From contig NC_039363.1 of assembly GCF_003573695.1 (NCBI RefSeq), forward strand, positions 155,460,406-155,524,405: a DNA stretch of 64,000 nt. The letters run 5' to 3'. The number at the start of each line of letters is the position of its first letter. Position 1 is the stretch's first letter. This DNA is from Papaver somniferum. Its lineage: Eukaryota; Streptophyta; Magnoliopsida; Ranunculales; Papaveraceae. Positions 44,606 through 57,477 of the stretch are shown here, one piece after another. The position numbers and the translations under genes were made by a program. Under the pieces are notes generated by a model, which saw only the letters and a list, made by a program, of their open reading frames with translations, had not been told where the DNA came from and did no database searches.

Positions 44606-47078
44606 TGGTTGGAACTTTGAGATGAGTTTATATTAATATGTTTCCACGTTTGAACATCTTGACATGAACCTTTTCTGCATGAATAAATATGATCCATTGA
44701 GCACGTTTTCAGATTGAGGCTGTAGAGGATGGACGGTTGATGAATCCGACCATAAGGATGTTGTTACTAATACCGTTATTGATATTGAAACCACGACTGA
44801 TGTTGCTTTAGAAACCATTGTTAATGCTGATACCCAAGCTTAGTGTTTCTACAGAGACCAAAAAGGGTGAAACCATGATGATCGACATAGTCGTTAATAT
44901 TCCATCCAGTGAGCCCTTTACATTCACGAACTAGTCGGTGGATTTAGCATTCTGAAGATGAAGGTGTACTGGGATTTCAACTTGAGTGCTTCTAAATGAT
45001 ATTACTTTAATGTAAAGTGGCTTTATCAGGGAATCGATGTTGTTGCGGAATATAGCAGCAACAGTCACCACTTTGGATGTGATCGGTGAAGAGAGAAAGT
45101 TCCTCAGTCGTGCAGGGTTTTTGATGTAGAGAGGTTCCAATGATGATGTTTTATTTCCTTCATGACATCACATCAGGTAGCAATGACTTTTCATGTGGAT
45201 CACATTGATTGAAATATATTTGAGTTGATCTTTCAAATAAGATCAAGTTCGCAAGTTCATCCGAGAGGTGTTCATTCACTTAGCAGAAATATATATATTA
45301 AAGGAGTTTGTGACATCCATGGAAGAATAACGTTGTATCTGATTCAGGAGTCTTGTCATGAGGATAGTGAATACCTATCTATTGTGGTTCAGTTACACTT
45401 TGATCATCTGGGTCTTAAATCAATATATCGTCATCAAGATGTTCGTGCTCAAGCTAGAGGTGTTATTACCAAATATGTACTCTCTGATTAGGAGTACAAT
45501 TTGAAGGCTTCTTAAGAATATAACACCGAGGATTTGCTTTCGTCTGACCTTGGACAAGTAGGTGTTTGACACTTATAGGGATTTTCTTTTTATTTGATAG
45601 AGAATTTGATTTAAATGAATTAAGATTGATTGCTGAAAGGGATTCAATTACTGAATGCAAGTATTGCATACATTTTTGAGTAATTGAAAATACGAATAAA
45701 ATAAGAAAATCTTAACTGCTTCAAACTTCAAATGCTTGAGTATCAAAGAGTCACATCCCTTAAGCATGGAGTGTCTTATGATTGATCTTCTTGGCTCCAA
45801 ATACCTTCTGTTAGTCTTCATCATCATGGATAGCGAGATTCCACGTTCGTGCAGACATTAGAGACTTCTTGTAACGATATTGTGGTATATGTGACATTCC
45901 TTAAATGTAGCAGGAAAGTATCTCAGACATTCATTGTTGAACATCATCTCCAGAATGAATATTCCGATGTGGTTTTAAATTTGGGGAGGAACCAGATTCA
46001 ACCACTTGGTAAAATATCGCAGTGGTGAAGCTACCCATTCATATCGAAGAATAAAGTAACAATTTATTTATGTTTGTCAATCGTTTTCCTGTTAAGAAAA
46101 GCTGATTTAAATGCCTATTCTTGCTTTTGTTTAAGGAAAAGTTCGGTTAAATTGTTTATGTTTTAATTGATTCCGTCTAAGAAAAACTAAATCAAGTTTG
46201 GTTTTTGTTCTTGCTTAACAAAATAAGAGGTTCAATTATTTTAGTCCAGTGGATTCCTGATAAAAAAACTAAGTTAATTCTGATCTTTGTTTAGGCTTAT
46301 CAAAACGAGGTAAGATTATTCAAGTCTAATCGGATCCTTGATAAGAAAACTAGTTACCTAGTTTTGTCTTGTCTAAATGAGGTATAATTATTTATGAATA
46401 ATTGGATCCTGATAAGATGTCGAGTTAATTGTTATCTTTTTATGACTTATCAAACCAAATGAAAAATTGCTTAAGGAAATTGTTTCCTTGATAAGGTGCT
46501 AAAAAATTTTACTCAGGCAGTTTTAGTTTTTGCATTTCTTATCTAAAATGGTATGTTGGACCACCGTGATTAATTCTAATAGGTTGTATGAGTTCTTATA
46601 AACTTGTAAGATCCTTTTGGTTTGTTGTTGTATTTTTTCATGTCTTTGTCATTTTTTTGAAAAAAAAGGGGGAGAAATGTATGGAGTATACGGGTGATTT
46701 ACAATCACTGAGAAAGGATATACGTGATGAAAAGTATATACCTAACGAAAGAGTAAAGCATAGACCAAGGGGGAGAAACATATCATCTTGATGTGTAGTA
46801 TTTTATATTACAAAAGAGGAATAACAAATAGGTTCGTATTGAATATCAACCTAGATTTCCTTTAGGGGGAGTAAAGGTTTTGTGATTCAAATGTATCAAA
46901 AACAACATTTATTTTTGACTATGTTAAGCTTATGAGATGTTGAAACTTGGAATCAATTGTATGAAGAATGATTTAAGAGAATTTTATGTAATGTAATATC
47001 TGTATCTTTAATTCGTGTATTCCTCATATATGTAATAGAGTTTTGTCACTAAAATTGACAAAGGGGGAGATTATTAGA
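44606..47078 (+). mobile_element. Interior 3' part of an LTR2-type copia element, no coding recognised
   Basis: Leads directly into a polypurine tract (AAAGGGGGAGAT, 47066-47077) and the start of LTR2, so it is the 3' interior of an LTR2 element whose 5' part is gone. Frames at 45225-45491 and 46588-46791 have no known motif. Several further 'ggggga(g)' tracts occur (about 46667, 46769, 46865). Unit 1 lacks this stretch. Confidence 0.5.
46090..46520 (+). repeat. Degenerate tandem repeats, about 75-85 bp, before the LTR2 tract
   Basis: Recurring 'gataagaaaact', 'gttaatt...ttatctttg' and 'cttatcaaa' words in register over about 430 bp. Same position relative to the polypurine tract as the arrays in the LTR1 elements. 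Confidence 0.55.
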
Positions 47079-48548
47079 GCATTACTCGGTTGAACCCACC
47101 AAGTGTTGGTATGTCAAGGTTGGTTGTCATATTTTAGTATCAAAACTCATAAGTCGCTTGATTAGATTACTATAGTCAACTTTGTTAGGTTAGACTAGGA
47201 AGTCTAGAAATGCTGAGACATACAAGTATTACTCTGAAGACCTGAAGATTCTGAAAACGTATCGACATCAACGATAACATCATCCTTCCACTTGAGATTA
47301 GCAATACATTACTTGACTTGTTTCCATTTCTATATCGTAAGCTTTCAATTCATTTCTGAGTGAAAACATAACATGCAGAGTTATATACATGAAACTCTAA
47401 TATAAGAGGCTTGATTATCATATTGTGATCAAAGTGTCAAGAAACAATATATCAATAGTTATAAGTATTTTATATTAGTATATTGAATTGTTAAGTATAA
47501 CGCTTATCTTTTGAACTTCGTAATTACGACACCGACATAATCTTTGTAACTCGTTACTAGATATTGTAGTGAACTTAGGTTTGATTTCATGCCTAAAAAA
47601 CTATGTTTAATTACATGAGTTTAAATAAGTATATCTACGGATTTTTTTCGTAGTTGAAAGGAAATCAAGAGGATTGAAGGCCCGATTTTTATTGAAGATC
47701 TTAAGGTTGGACCGATCTTAACCTATACTGGTGGAACAGATCCTAGCTTATGTTGGGAGTCAAGGTAGTTCCGATCCCTACCTATATTGGAAGTCAAAGT
47801 AGAACTAATTATAACTTCTTCCAGGAGTCAAGGTAGAACGATCCCAATAGGCAATATCGATTTCTCTAAGTCACTTATACTCTAAGGTTTGTGTGATTTG
47901 GAAATTGGTTTTGCAAATTAGGAGATGTTGACATAATTAGTAATTTGAATATGGGCTGAAATCTTACTTCTTAATTTTTCAAAGATATTCCTTGACCAAA
48001 CCGAAATAGTAGATAATCTTTTTAGATTTTTGAAATTAATATATTTGTTTTACAAGCAATCAAAACATATCTCTGGAAAGATATATTAGTTAAGTTCTAG
48101 ATAATATTGAGATGTCCATGAAGATTTCGGTTATATAGTTGGATATTGTTTGGAATTAAACAAAACCAAATTTAGGTACTTTATTGCATATCTTAAGAAT
48201 ATTTACGGTTATGGAAATACCTTGGTATTCAAACTATCTTGGTCTATAAATAATGAAGTTTGTTCTTTTTACAAACTTATCCTGAGGCAGGCACTTCATT
48301 CGTAGTCATTGATATAGCCGACTAATAGTATTCTCGTAATACTATCTTGGAGAGAAGTGTAACCTAATTAGGCGAAATATCTTACGTCCGCTAGTTTAAA
48401 GACTTCTCTAGGATCAAGAAGCGTCTACTAGCAGCGTTGGTGGGAAACTAGAATTACATAGTTATTTTAGTTTTCAATTGTTGATTTGATTGACTAGCGG
48501 TTTGTTAACTCTTAATTGCACCTAGTTTTGATAATTCTTGAGAATAAG
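47079..48548 (+). repeat. LTR2 (unit 2), internally shortened and truncated
   Basis: Begins TTAGAGCATTACTCGGTTGAACC right after the polypurine tract; the first part of 19381 is similar. From 47640 it pairs with 13200-14122. It is cut at 48548 by gypsy LTR3 at the same base as in unit 1. Confidence 0.65.
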
Positions 48549-51500
48549 TGATCCTATCGTATGCGTCAAAAAAATATTCATGGGAGGATTTTGTTGTTAC
48601 GCGATTTCAGTTTCTAAGTAACCAAGAGGGGGATTTTCAGATTTTATAATGCAATAAAAAGTAAATCAAAAGCAATAAAATAATATTGGAAGTAAACAAT
48701 AAGAGGTAGATATTGGTTAAGGAGTTCATCTTCAACCTCAAACAATTGCTTGCATATATGATTAGAATTATGATTTAATCTCTTTTTCATAAAAATCCCT
48801 AGACTATCAAGAGAGCAAGATAATACGTTACTTTCCTAAGTTCATCAACAAACACATTAAAGCTGTGAATGTGAATTCTACTTATAGAATAACTTAACAC
48901 CTTGTGCTAATTAATTTCAATTCCTAGGAGTATTAAGTTTCAGAAATAGGCTAATCAATGCAATTTTCATACATTGCGCATGACAATTCGGAAAAAGGTC
49001 AAACTCTACATATGATTACAAGAGTGTATCACTAGAAACCGTAATCATATCATGCTACTTGTATTTAGGGTAATCTCTCGATGATAAACCCTCAATTAGC
49101 TATGGACGAGGATGCAAATTCAATTAATTGGCCACTTAACTAAAAAAACATCTAAATACTATTGCAATACATCAATCATGCAATTATAAAACACAGTAGA
49201 AGTTTGAACGATAACAAAGAGAAAAACCTAATGCATTAATCAAGCACAAGTTCTCGAAATCAGACTACATCCTTAACCAATAGTATAAGATTTAGCTACT
49301 CATAGCTATAGAGTTCATCAATATAATAAATGAAATAAAGAAGATGAAAAATAATGAAATCAAACCATGTCTTGGCTATCTCCAAAGATCCCAGTAGAAT
49401 ACGTGCGCTCAAAAAGTTGTAAAAGTCTTCCTTTAATAGCTCTCATGTTTCCAAAGTCCATCACTAAAGTGTCCACCAATCCCATCAAACCCATGTGTGA
49501 TAATAGCCCAGTAAAATCTCTGCCAAAAAGGAGTCAACGAAAAACTGGGGTCATCGCCGGAATTTGGCCGGAGAAGTCACCAGAAAACTGCTTATGAAGC
49601 CGGGAAAGTCAAACCGGCTACTGGGTCAAAGTTTGTCAACGGGTCAACTCGGGAAGTCAGGCCGAGTCAAACCAGGTCAGGTATGTCAAGTCTGAGAGTC
49701 AGCTGGGTGACTCATTTAACTAGTATGAGTAGAGTTGCACAAGACCCGGTCTGGAACCGGTGTACCGATCCGGAAGGAAAAACCGGACTCGTACCGAACC
49801 GGAACCGGAGTATCCATACAGGTGCCGGTTCCTAAAATTGAGAACTGGTGTAGGCCGGTACTGGTTCTGGGTGAGTCCAGACCTGCCCCGGCCCATAAGA
49901 CCCGGTTAGTTATAGCCTTAGATTTTTTTAGGAATCTTACATCCTGACCGTCCCTCTCCCTCTTAGGTATAACATATCTCTAATACCCATTTGGCCATTT
50001 TAGGTTAACACACACTTTCACTTATTCTCTCCTTCTTCTTTTTCACGGCCGAAGAGAAAACAAATACCCATTATTTCCTCCTTCTTCTTCTTCTTCTCCT
50101 TCTTCACGGACCGAGCATAACAGAGCCATTAAAATCCATAAATAGATATTACGTACGCCCTAATTGAAGATTAAAACAGACTTCTTAGGTTCACATCATC
50201 TAGGATCAGAAACTAGAGGAGTACAATCATACCTAACATGAATATTTTTGATCTCTTTCTTTTGTTGTTCCATCAACGAATCTTAATGGATTGACGAATA
50301 ACATAGATCTGTGAAGTATGGCCACCATCACGTAATTGATTTTGGGTACAACAACTCATGTTCAATCGATTTTGGAAATAACATGTCGTTCCGTTTTTAA
50401 TAAATTTAGGGTCCATGTTTTATTAATTTGTTAAATTTATGTTACATTGTATTTAATTGAATGTTTAATTTATGTAATATTTGAGATTGAGTTGGAATGG
50501 TATACCATGATTTCGATGGTTGTTTCAAATGGGTTTCTGAAATTGAAAGTTGGGGTTTTGAAGGAAGTCACAGCTAATGGAAAATTGATGAAATTGAAGA
50601 TAACAGAGGGATGAAGATTGGGTTTGAATTGATGAAGAATTAGTGGTTCAATTTTAGAATGAGAAGATTCAGTTGAAGATGAGAAGATTTGGAAGAAATG
50701 ATTTGTTTTAATGATGTTACAATTTGTAATTTGGATCTTGGCAGTGATGAATGGCTCCAATCCTTGAAATATATCAGAACGTTTCTATCTGTTTAATCTT
50801 AGCAGTTGTATGTATACGATCTTGATGTGTTCAGTGTAAATTGATCTTGATTTGCAGGTAAAAACCCGGTACCGGCTAGAACCGGACCAGTATCACCGGT
50901 ACATGTACGAGTACCGGTACAAGTACGAGTACATGTAATGATATATGATAACCGGTCAACACCAGGTACATGTACCGGGTTCACAAGAAACCCGGACTGT
51001 ACCGGACCATGTGCAACTCTAAGTATGAGTAGTTAAGGCCAAGGTTGTTTTACACATGCCATATTTGTGTTGCACCATCATTGCACTAACCATCCCAAGT
51101 TGCAATCACCAGCTCAATCTACTCAGGCCTACTTATCCTACAACAATCAGCTGCTCTTGACTGCAATACCTAGCTGCAGTGCATTCATTTCTCCCATGTA
51201 ATGCCAACCTCAGCAAGCACACCACTGCACAAACATCAACAACAATTCCATGGCTTTTACTATTAGGCGGTTCAATTGATGCCACTTCCACCACCTACAG
51301 CTCAGATGACCTCAATACCAGCAGCAACACATCACTACAATTCCATCCTAAACATACATCTATTTCAGGCAGTTCAGTCAAGCGGTTTCGACTGCACCAG
51401 GCCCCGCAATTACTTCAACTCCATATTCTGCAGCAGAAGTTCATCATCTCCTTTTGTCGACTCTCAACTGCACAAACCATACAGACTCAAACACCCTAAT

Positions 51501-52656
51501 CAATCTCACACAATCACTTGAATCAATTATAATCACCACCTGCAAGTCAGGTTCAACCACCACTTGCTCTCCCACCTATAGCAGTTGCCACGATAACTGA
51601 ACTGCACCAATACCTAACTGTTCATCTTAGCCGTCATTCCTTCATCTGTGTTTGCATACTTAATCTTAGCACCATCATCTTCCAGTTCTTGTTCTCTGCT
51701 CAGCCATCATCTCTGTAACAGTAGCAAGTAGCAACAGCTTCACCAACACAAACCACCATCACTGTCTGTAATCAACATCCAAACAAACTCCATTAAACCA
51801 AAATTAGAACAAACCATCTTCAAATCACCACCAGTTCCTCAGTCACCACAACCACCATCATTTTCAGACTTCAACACCAGATTCATTAGCTCAAGAATAC
51901 TTAAACCCTTGAATTCCAACCCTATGATCAAACAACCTCAAATAACACATCAAAACCAACACAAGTTCAACCCATTTCTATAATCTTCCATGTTGATCCA
52001 ACATTGATTCCAAAAAAAAAAACCATCTGAGTCTTCTCGTTGTCCAGCTCTATCTGACAGCAATTTATTCGATTGTAGCAGAAACGATCAATTCATGAAC
52101 AACCCAGTCTTAAGATCGTATCAACTTCTAAAACCCCTCTTTAATCTTCAGCAATTCTTCGATCTGATTGACACAACCCTAATTTCAGTTTCTTCTTCAT
52201 CTCTATGTGTTCCTCTTCTCAATCTCTTCAGCCATTCTTCATTTGAGCATCAACAGAACAATAATCAAAACCCCTCTCAATTTCATCTATGAATTTCTCT
52301 CTACTCTCGATTTCAGGTGACACTTGGAAGTAAAAGAGAAACATTTCTCTTAAAATTAGGGATCAGTAATGATGAGAAGTGCTACAAGAACCCATCGAAT
52401 TGATAAAGGAATCCACTTTAGCAATCTAGTTCAGCTGGCCACCCCTTCTCCATAGATAAACTCCGCATATCCTTCGCCTGTGAAATGACCTTTTTGCTCC
52501 TTTCGCTCCAAATGAATGATTTATTCTTCTTTTGTGCTAAATGACTCCAAATCACCTAAACATTCAAAAGAAAACATAAGATACATATTTTACAAGAAAA
52601 CTCGCAAAGAAAGCATAAACAATAGATAAATATCAAGGTGTCTTAGACACCGATCA
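48549..52656 (-). repeat. LTR3, left copy = 3' LTR (unit 2), with hAT insert
   Basis: TGATCCTATCGTATGCGTC ... GACACCGATCA. Without the hAT insert and its duplication it is about 2.8 kb and collinear with 14123-17281. It shares the deletion just after 'gcgtcaaaaaaa' with that copy. The polypurine tract on the minus strand follows at 52657-52672. Confidence 0.75.
49730..51021. mobile_element. Non-autonomous hAT-type DNA transposon, 1292 bp
   Basis: Terminal inverted repeats: left TAGAGTTGCACAAGACCCGG, right end the reverse of TAGAGTTGCACATGGTCCGG (first 12 bases identical). It is flanked by an 8 bp direct duplication AGTATGAG at 49722-49729 and 51022-51029. The equivalent site in unit 1 (about 15291-15298, 'agtctgag') is unoccupied. 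CCGGT-rich subterminal repeats occur at both ends. No transposase was recognised, and the 96-codon minus frame at 50470-50760 shows no hAT motif. An 8 bp duplication is the hAT hallmark. Confidence 0.9.
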
Positions 52657-53007
52657 AATTCCTCCACACTTAGACTTTGTTAGTGATAAACACATTTTTG
52701 TGTATACGTTGTCCTTAATTTCATGTAATGCTGGTACTCGATTTTTGTACTAATATTGTGTTTTTATGTATTTTTAGGAAATAAACATTTTCGGAAAAAT
52801 TGGCTCGAAAAAGTGTTAAAGGCAACCCGGAGGACATTTACTATTCGGAGATGCGTTGAGAGATTATCCTGTCACGAGTTAGAATCAATATATTTCGAGA
52901 AATATGCATGTTGGAACACGTCAACACTAAACAAACGCGTGATAAGCTAAAACAGGGAACAAATATATTTTGTTTCACTTACTGTTGGTGTTACTGTGGG
53001 AAGTATA

Positions 53008-53296
53008 CGTGCAGAAAAGAAAAAAATAGGAAATTATTCCCGAGAATAATATTCCTTCACTGTGAAGATTTTGAGTAGTAATTGGAGATATTTTATAGCT
53101 CATTCATGCGTGCGGAAAAGAAAAAATAGGAAATTATTCCCGAGAATAATATTCCTTCACTGTGAAGATTTTGAGGAGTAATTGGAGATATTTTACAGCT
53201 CATTCATGCATGCAGAAAAGAAAAAAATAGGAAATTATTCCCGAGAATAATATTCCTTCACTGTGAAGATTTTGAGGAGTAATTGGAGATATTTGT
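53008..53296 (+). repeat. Three tandem copies of a unit of about 100 bp
   Basis: Copies begin near 53009, 53109 and 53209. Each has 'gaaattattcccgagaataa' and 'tattccttcactgtgaagat' with very few differences. The array lies just upstream of the TATAAATA box of the solo LTR. Confidence 0.9.
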
Positions 53297-53310
53297 GGTT
53301 ACTGCTGGGT

Positions 53311-53318
53311 TATAAATA
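53311..53318 (+). promoter_or_regulatory. LTR4 TATA box
   Basis: TATAAATA after 'actgctgggt', directly downstream of the tandem array in the solo LTR. Confidence 0.5.
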
Positions 53319-53933
53319 GCTTCTGAGATGTAAGACAAAGGGGGATGAGTGATTAGGAAGTGATTAGGGGAAGAGTTTTAAACACCCGATTTTCATCATT
53401 TTCTCTCCATTTTATCTTTGTAAACAATTTTTGAAGCAATGAACAAATATTTTCAGCGTGTTTACACAATGATGAGCTAAACCGAATCCTTGGGGCTATG
53501 GAGGAAGCTGTTGTTTCGGTAAAAGTGATATATTTCTATTAATTAATTACAACAACTCTATTATGATATTTGCATTGAACTAAAAATTGTTTATATGATT
53601 TTGATTAGTTAGGTGTATTTTCTCTTGATAGAATATGCTTGCTTCAGGGTTTTGATATTCTATGCTTGGATTAACATCTATTCTTTTGGAAATCTACATG
53701 TCTAGGCAATGCTATTAGAATCAATTTGAATGTGGAGTTGCATAATTATTGTTTTATTAAATCACTAGTATCAACCAATGGTGGAATCCTAGCTCTATTC
53801 TCTCCATAATTTTCACAACATCTTTTTAAATTAGTTCGCTATTTTTATTTATTAAAAAAAAATCTAAAAATCCGCTTTCACAAGTCTTGAACGAATCATA
53901 CTACTACAACAACTTTGAAAACACATCAGTTAG

Positions 53934-55251
53934 TCGTCGAGAAAATCAAACTAAACTTATTCTAAAACATACAACTCCATTTCGTTAAGGACATGGTTAC
54001 ACTTAGCATGTATAACAAGCCTTTGAAAAATTTAAGAGAGGTATACCACAAAACATATATTTCCAAACTCCAGTTGCATGTGAAATTTTTTAAAACAACA
54101 CTAAACAATCTCCTTAATTGGCATACTCTCAATGACTACAGGAGAAAGTACCCTAATGAGAATCCAATTCATATAAGAGTCACAGAGCTTTACTCAGAAA
54201 GTTGAAGAAAATTACAATGCTTGGAGTCTAACTGACACAATCACATGTATAGATTAAGAAGATGAATATAGAGATAGATGCTTTGCGAATGTTGACTATG
54301 GTGAACGGTGTTTCCCATATTTGTTTGAAGGTCATTGCCGAGATAAAACATAGAAATCCTATTGGATTGAGATATTGGTATGAATTATAGTATCAACACA
54401 GCTGGCATATACAAAGGAACCAGCAGTCAACAATATTAATTCTAGATCAACTCAGCTGGAAAATACAAGGGAACCAGCGGTCGATTTTATTGAACATTAA
54501 TAAATAAATAAAAATCGAATTGGCAACATGATTAGATCTTTTGGTTCCAAGCGCATGTTTCTTGTCAGCAGATTACATGGTAATTCCCATGGATACTGCA
54601 TTCCACGCTTGTTTAGGCGACGGAGACAGGGAAAACACACCCATATTGCTATCCAAGTGTCAATCTATTTTTTATTCCGATTGGTTTAATTGGTTTGGTC
54701 TCTTTTTTTTTTAATAACTCACTCACTCTACTTCATCCTAGCAGTGATAACAATTTGATGTTGGTGCCCCACCAAATCACATAGAGAAACAAAAAGTTTG
54801 CAAAAAAATAAAAATAAAAGGTGATATAATGACGACTCCAAGATATGGTGACAACTATCATGTTATTTCTAACACCTGAGCTTTTTTCCTTTTCTGAATA
54901 GACTCTATTATTTGGTTCCTCAACTCCTACAACCATGATGTTTCCATTAGTGTAAGGCACAAGTTTCTAGACTTAGGAGTTTATCATCATTTTTTTTTAT
55001 ATTTCAATTTTAATTATAAATATGTACACAAGGAAAAATAACAAGGATAAAAACTCTATATGATAAACACTCCCCCACACTTAAACTTTACATTGTCCTA
55101 AATGTAAAATTTAGTCATTCAAAGTAAAATTTAAAGTGGGAAATTCCTAACATGATATGCAGCAAGAAATCAGAAATTAGAAAATAGCATTGACTTGCTT
55201 TACGTTCTCATAAGAGGGGCGTGATGGTTTTACAACCATCGCTGCAATTTG
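53934..55251 (-). other. Non-coding 3' interior of the unit 2 gypsy element
   Basis: Collinear with 17307-18545. The 70-codon plus frame at 53993-54205 is interrupted in unit 1 and has no known motif. The deletion junction that removed the protease is at about 55170-55185 ('cagaaattagaaaatagcattgac'). Confidence 0.55.
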
Positions 55252-55963
55252 TTACATCATTGCCATCATATTGCTCATTTGATGACGTAATTCAATAATC
55301 TCGTCAATTTGATTAACTCCCTTGATAGGTGGCTCTGATCCAAGACTTGAAAATTGTTGAGAATTTGCTGTCATACTCTCAATCAACTGTCTAGATTGTG
55401 TCACCGTCTTGTTCATAAGTGCACCACCACTTGCAGTGTCAAGAAGACTCGTATCACTTGCTTGGAGACCTTCGTAGAAGTATTGAATAATCATTGCGTC
55501 ACTTAATTGGTGATGAAGGAAGATTTCCACCAATCTCTTGTATGTTTCCCAATATTCGTGCAATGACTCCACCACATTTTGCTTCATCCCAAAAATCTCC
55601 TACAAAATTAATAGCATTTGATGCAGGAAAATATCTTTCTAGGAAAAGCTTCTTCAGCTCATTCCATGTAGTGATACTTCCGGACGACAAATAGTACAAC
55701 CATTACTTAGCACTGTCCTCCAAAAAAAATGGAAAAACTTTCAATATTGCACCATCTGCATTAGTCTCTGCTGGTAGCATTGCCATGACTATGGTGTGGA
55801 AGTCCATAAGATGCTTGTTTGGATCTTCATTCACCATGCCATGAAACTTTGGTAACTCTCTAATCAACCGATGCTTGATATGGAAGGTTGAGTTTGTTTG
55901 CATACACCATTGTTGTGTATCCAGCTTGTGAGAATCCAAGTCGTTGGGCGTACAATCACCCAT
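55252..55963 (-). pseudogene. Gypsy gag, broken (unit 2)
   Basis: Minus-strand frames: 55963-55703 begins MGDCTPNDLDSHKLDTQQW, the likely gag start, and holds the N-terminal capsid part. 55699-55499 has WNELKKLFLERYFPASN. 55587-55252 has HEYWETYKRLVE and FYEGLQASDTSLLDTASGGAL. A TAA at about 55702 interrupts the K-D-W-L-Y motif that unit 1 keeps as KDWLY. A frame change lies near 55590-55620. Everything beyond the capsid region, including the protease, is deleted. Family: Retrotrans_gag of plant gypsy elements. Confidence 0.85.
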
Positions 55964-56268
55964 TGCTTATTCTTCTTCAACTAGTGGTTCTTGTGGAACC
56001 GGAACCTCTTGTTCTTCTTCTTAATATAGAACCTCTTCTTCCACTTCCAACTCTAGTTATTCCGTCTCGTCAAGTCTTTCTTGTGGTATTGTTCCTCTAC
56101 GAATAGTTATCCCACACCTTGGATACTTCCATCTTTTGGGAGCTTGGGATTAAGTACCCGGAAAAAAATTCTTACAGACAAGTGAGAAACAAGAGACAAG
56201 AAACGAAAAGCAAATATGAAAGCAGAAATAAAAATAAGAAACTGAAACGTAATAACAATCTAAATACC

Positions 56269-56286
56269 TCGCTGGCAGCGGCGCCA
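56269..56286 (-). other. Primer binding site, tRNA-Asp type (unit 2 gypsy)
   Basis: Minus-strand TGGCGCCGCTGCCAGCGA, five bases after the LTR end. The first eight bases match the complement of the tRNA-Asp 3' end exactly; the rest has a few differences. Confidence 0.8.
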
Positions 56287-56291
56287 AAATT

Positions 56292-57477
56292 TGATCGCTA
56301 TCGTATGTGTCAAAAATAAATTTACTTTCTCACTATGCCAAATATGAATAAAGTATGTAATAAGAAAGAGTTCGTTCCACGGGAGGCTTTTGTTGTTACG
56401 CAATTTCAGTTTCTAAGTAACCAAGATGGGGGATTTTCAGATTTTATAATGCAATAAAAAGTAAATCAAAAGAAATAAAATAATATTGGAAGTAAACAAT
56501 AAGAGGAAGATATTGGTCAAGTAGTTCATCTTCAATCTCAAAAAAGTGCTTGCATACATGATTATAATTACGATTTAATCTTTTTTCATTAAAATCCCTA
56601 GATTATAAAGAGAGCAAGATAATCCTTTAATTTCCTAAGTTCATATACAAATACATTAGAGTCGCGAATGTGAATTCTACCTAAAGAATAACCTAACGCC
56701 TTTCGCTAATTAAGCTCAATTCCTATGAGCATTAAGTTTCAGAATTAGGCTAATCAATACAATTTTCATGCATTGTGCATGACAATTCAGACAAAGGTCA
56801 AACTCTACATATGATTACAAGAGTGTATCACTACAAACCGTAGTCGTATCATGCTACTGGTATTTGTGGTAATCGTTCGATGATAAACCCTCAATTATCT
56901 ATAGACAAGGATTCAAAGTCAATTAATTGGCCACTTAACTAAAAAAATATCTAAATCCTATTACAATACATCAATCATCCAATTGTGAAAAATAGTAGAA
57001 GTTTGAATGATATTCAAAGAGAGAAACTAATGCATCAAGTACAAGTTCTCGAAATCGGACTACATCCTTAACCAATAGTATAAGATTTATCTACTCATAG
57101 CTATGGATTTCATCAATATAATAAATGAAATAAAGAAGATGAAAAATAATGAAAGCAAACCCTAGTCGTGGCTATCTCCAAAGCTCCAAGTAGAATACGA
57201 TCCCTAAAAAAGTTGTAGAATTCTTCCTTTAATAGCTCTCTTGTTTCAAAAGTCCATCACCAAGGAGTCCACCAAGCCCATCAAACCCATGTGTGATAAT
57301 GGCTTAGTAAAATCTCTACCAAAAAGGAGTCGACGGAAAACTGGGGTCCTCGCCGGGATTTTGCCGGAGAAGTCACCTAAAGTCAAACCGGCCACTGGGT
57401 CAAAGTTTGTACGGTTCAACTCGGGAAGTCAGACCGAGTTAAACCGGGTCAGGTGTGTCAAGTATGAGAGTCAGCTG
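56292..57477 (-). repeat. LTR3, right copy = 5' LTR (unit 2), cut by a copia element
   Basis: Starts TGATCGCTATCGTATGTGTC and follows LTR3 to 'gagagtcagctg', where the copia LTR at 57478 begins. The uninterrupted sequence at 49696-49712 reads 'gagagtcagctgggtgac', giving the empty site. Confidence 0.75.

Larger units (their letters stand above)
52684..53928 (+). mobile_element. Solo LTR4 with 5 bp target duplication
   Basis: 1245 bp, TGATAAACACATTTTTG ... AACACATCA, flanked by GTTAG at 52679-52683 and 53929-53933. Unit 1 lacks the insert (about 17300-17312). A TATAAATA box is at 53311-53318. No coding sequence, so a solo LTR. It contains three tandem copies of a unit of about 100 bp. A diverged relative is near 6160-6260 on the minus strand. 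Confidence 0.88.
48549..57477 (-). mobile_element. Non-autonomous Ty3/gypsy element (unit 2)
   Basis: Sister of the element at 14123: 3' LTR 48549-52656 (carrying a hAT insert), interior 52657-56291, gag 55252-55963, primer site 56269-56286, 5' LTR 56292-57477, cut by the next copia element. A deletion joins sequence equivalent to 18545 with sequence equivalent to 22800, removing the protease and the end of gag. A solo LTR4 sits just inside the 3' LTR. Confidence 0.75.

Noticed and set aside
45225..45491. 88-codon frame in the LTR2 element interior as a pol fragment
   Set aside because: No integrase, RT, RNase H or protease signature could be seen; kept only as part of the uncharacterised interior.
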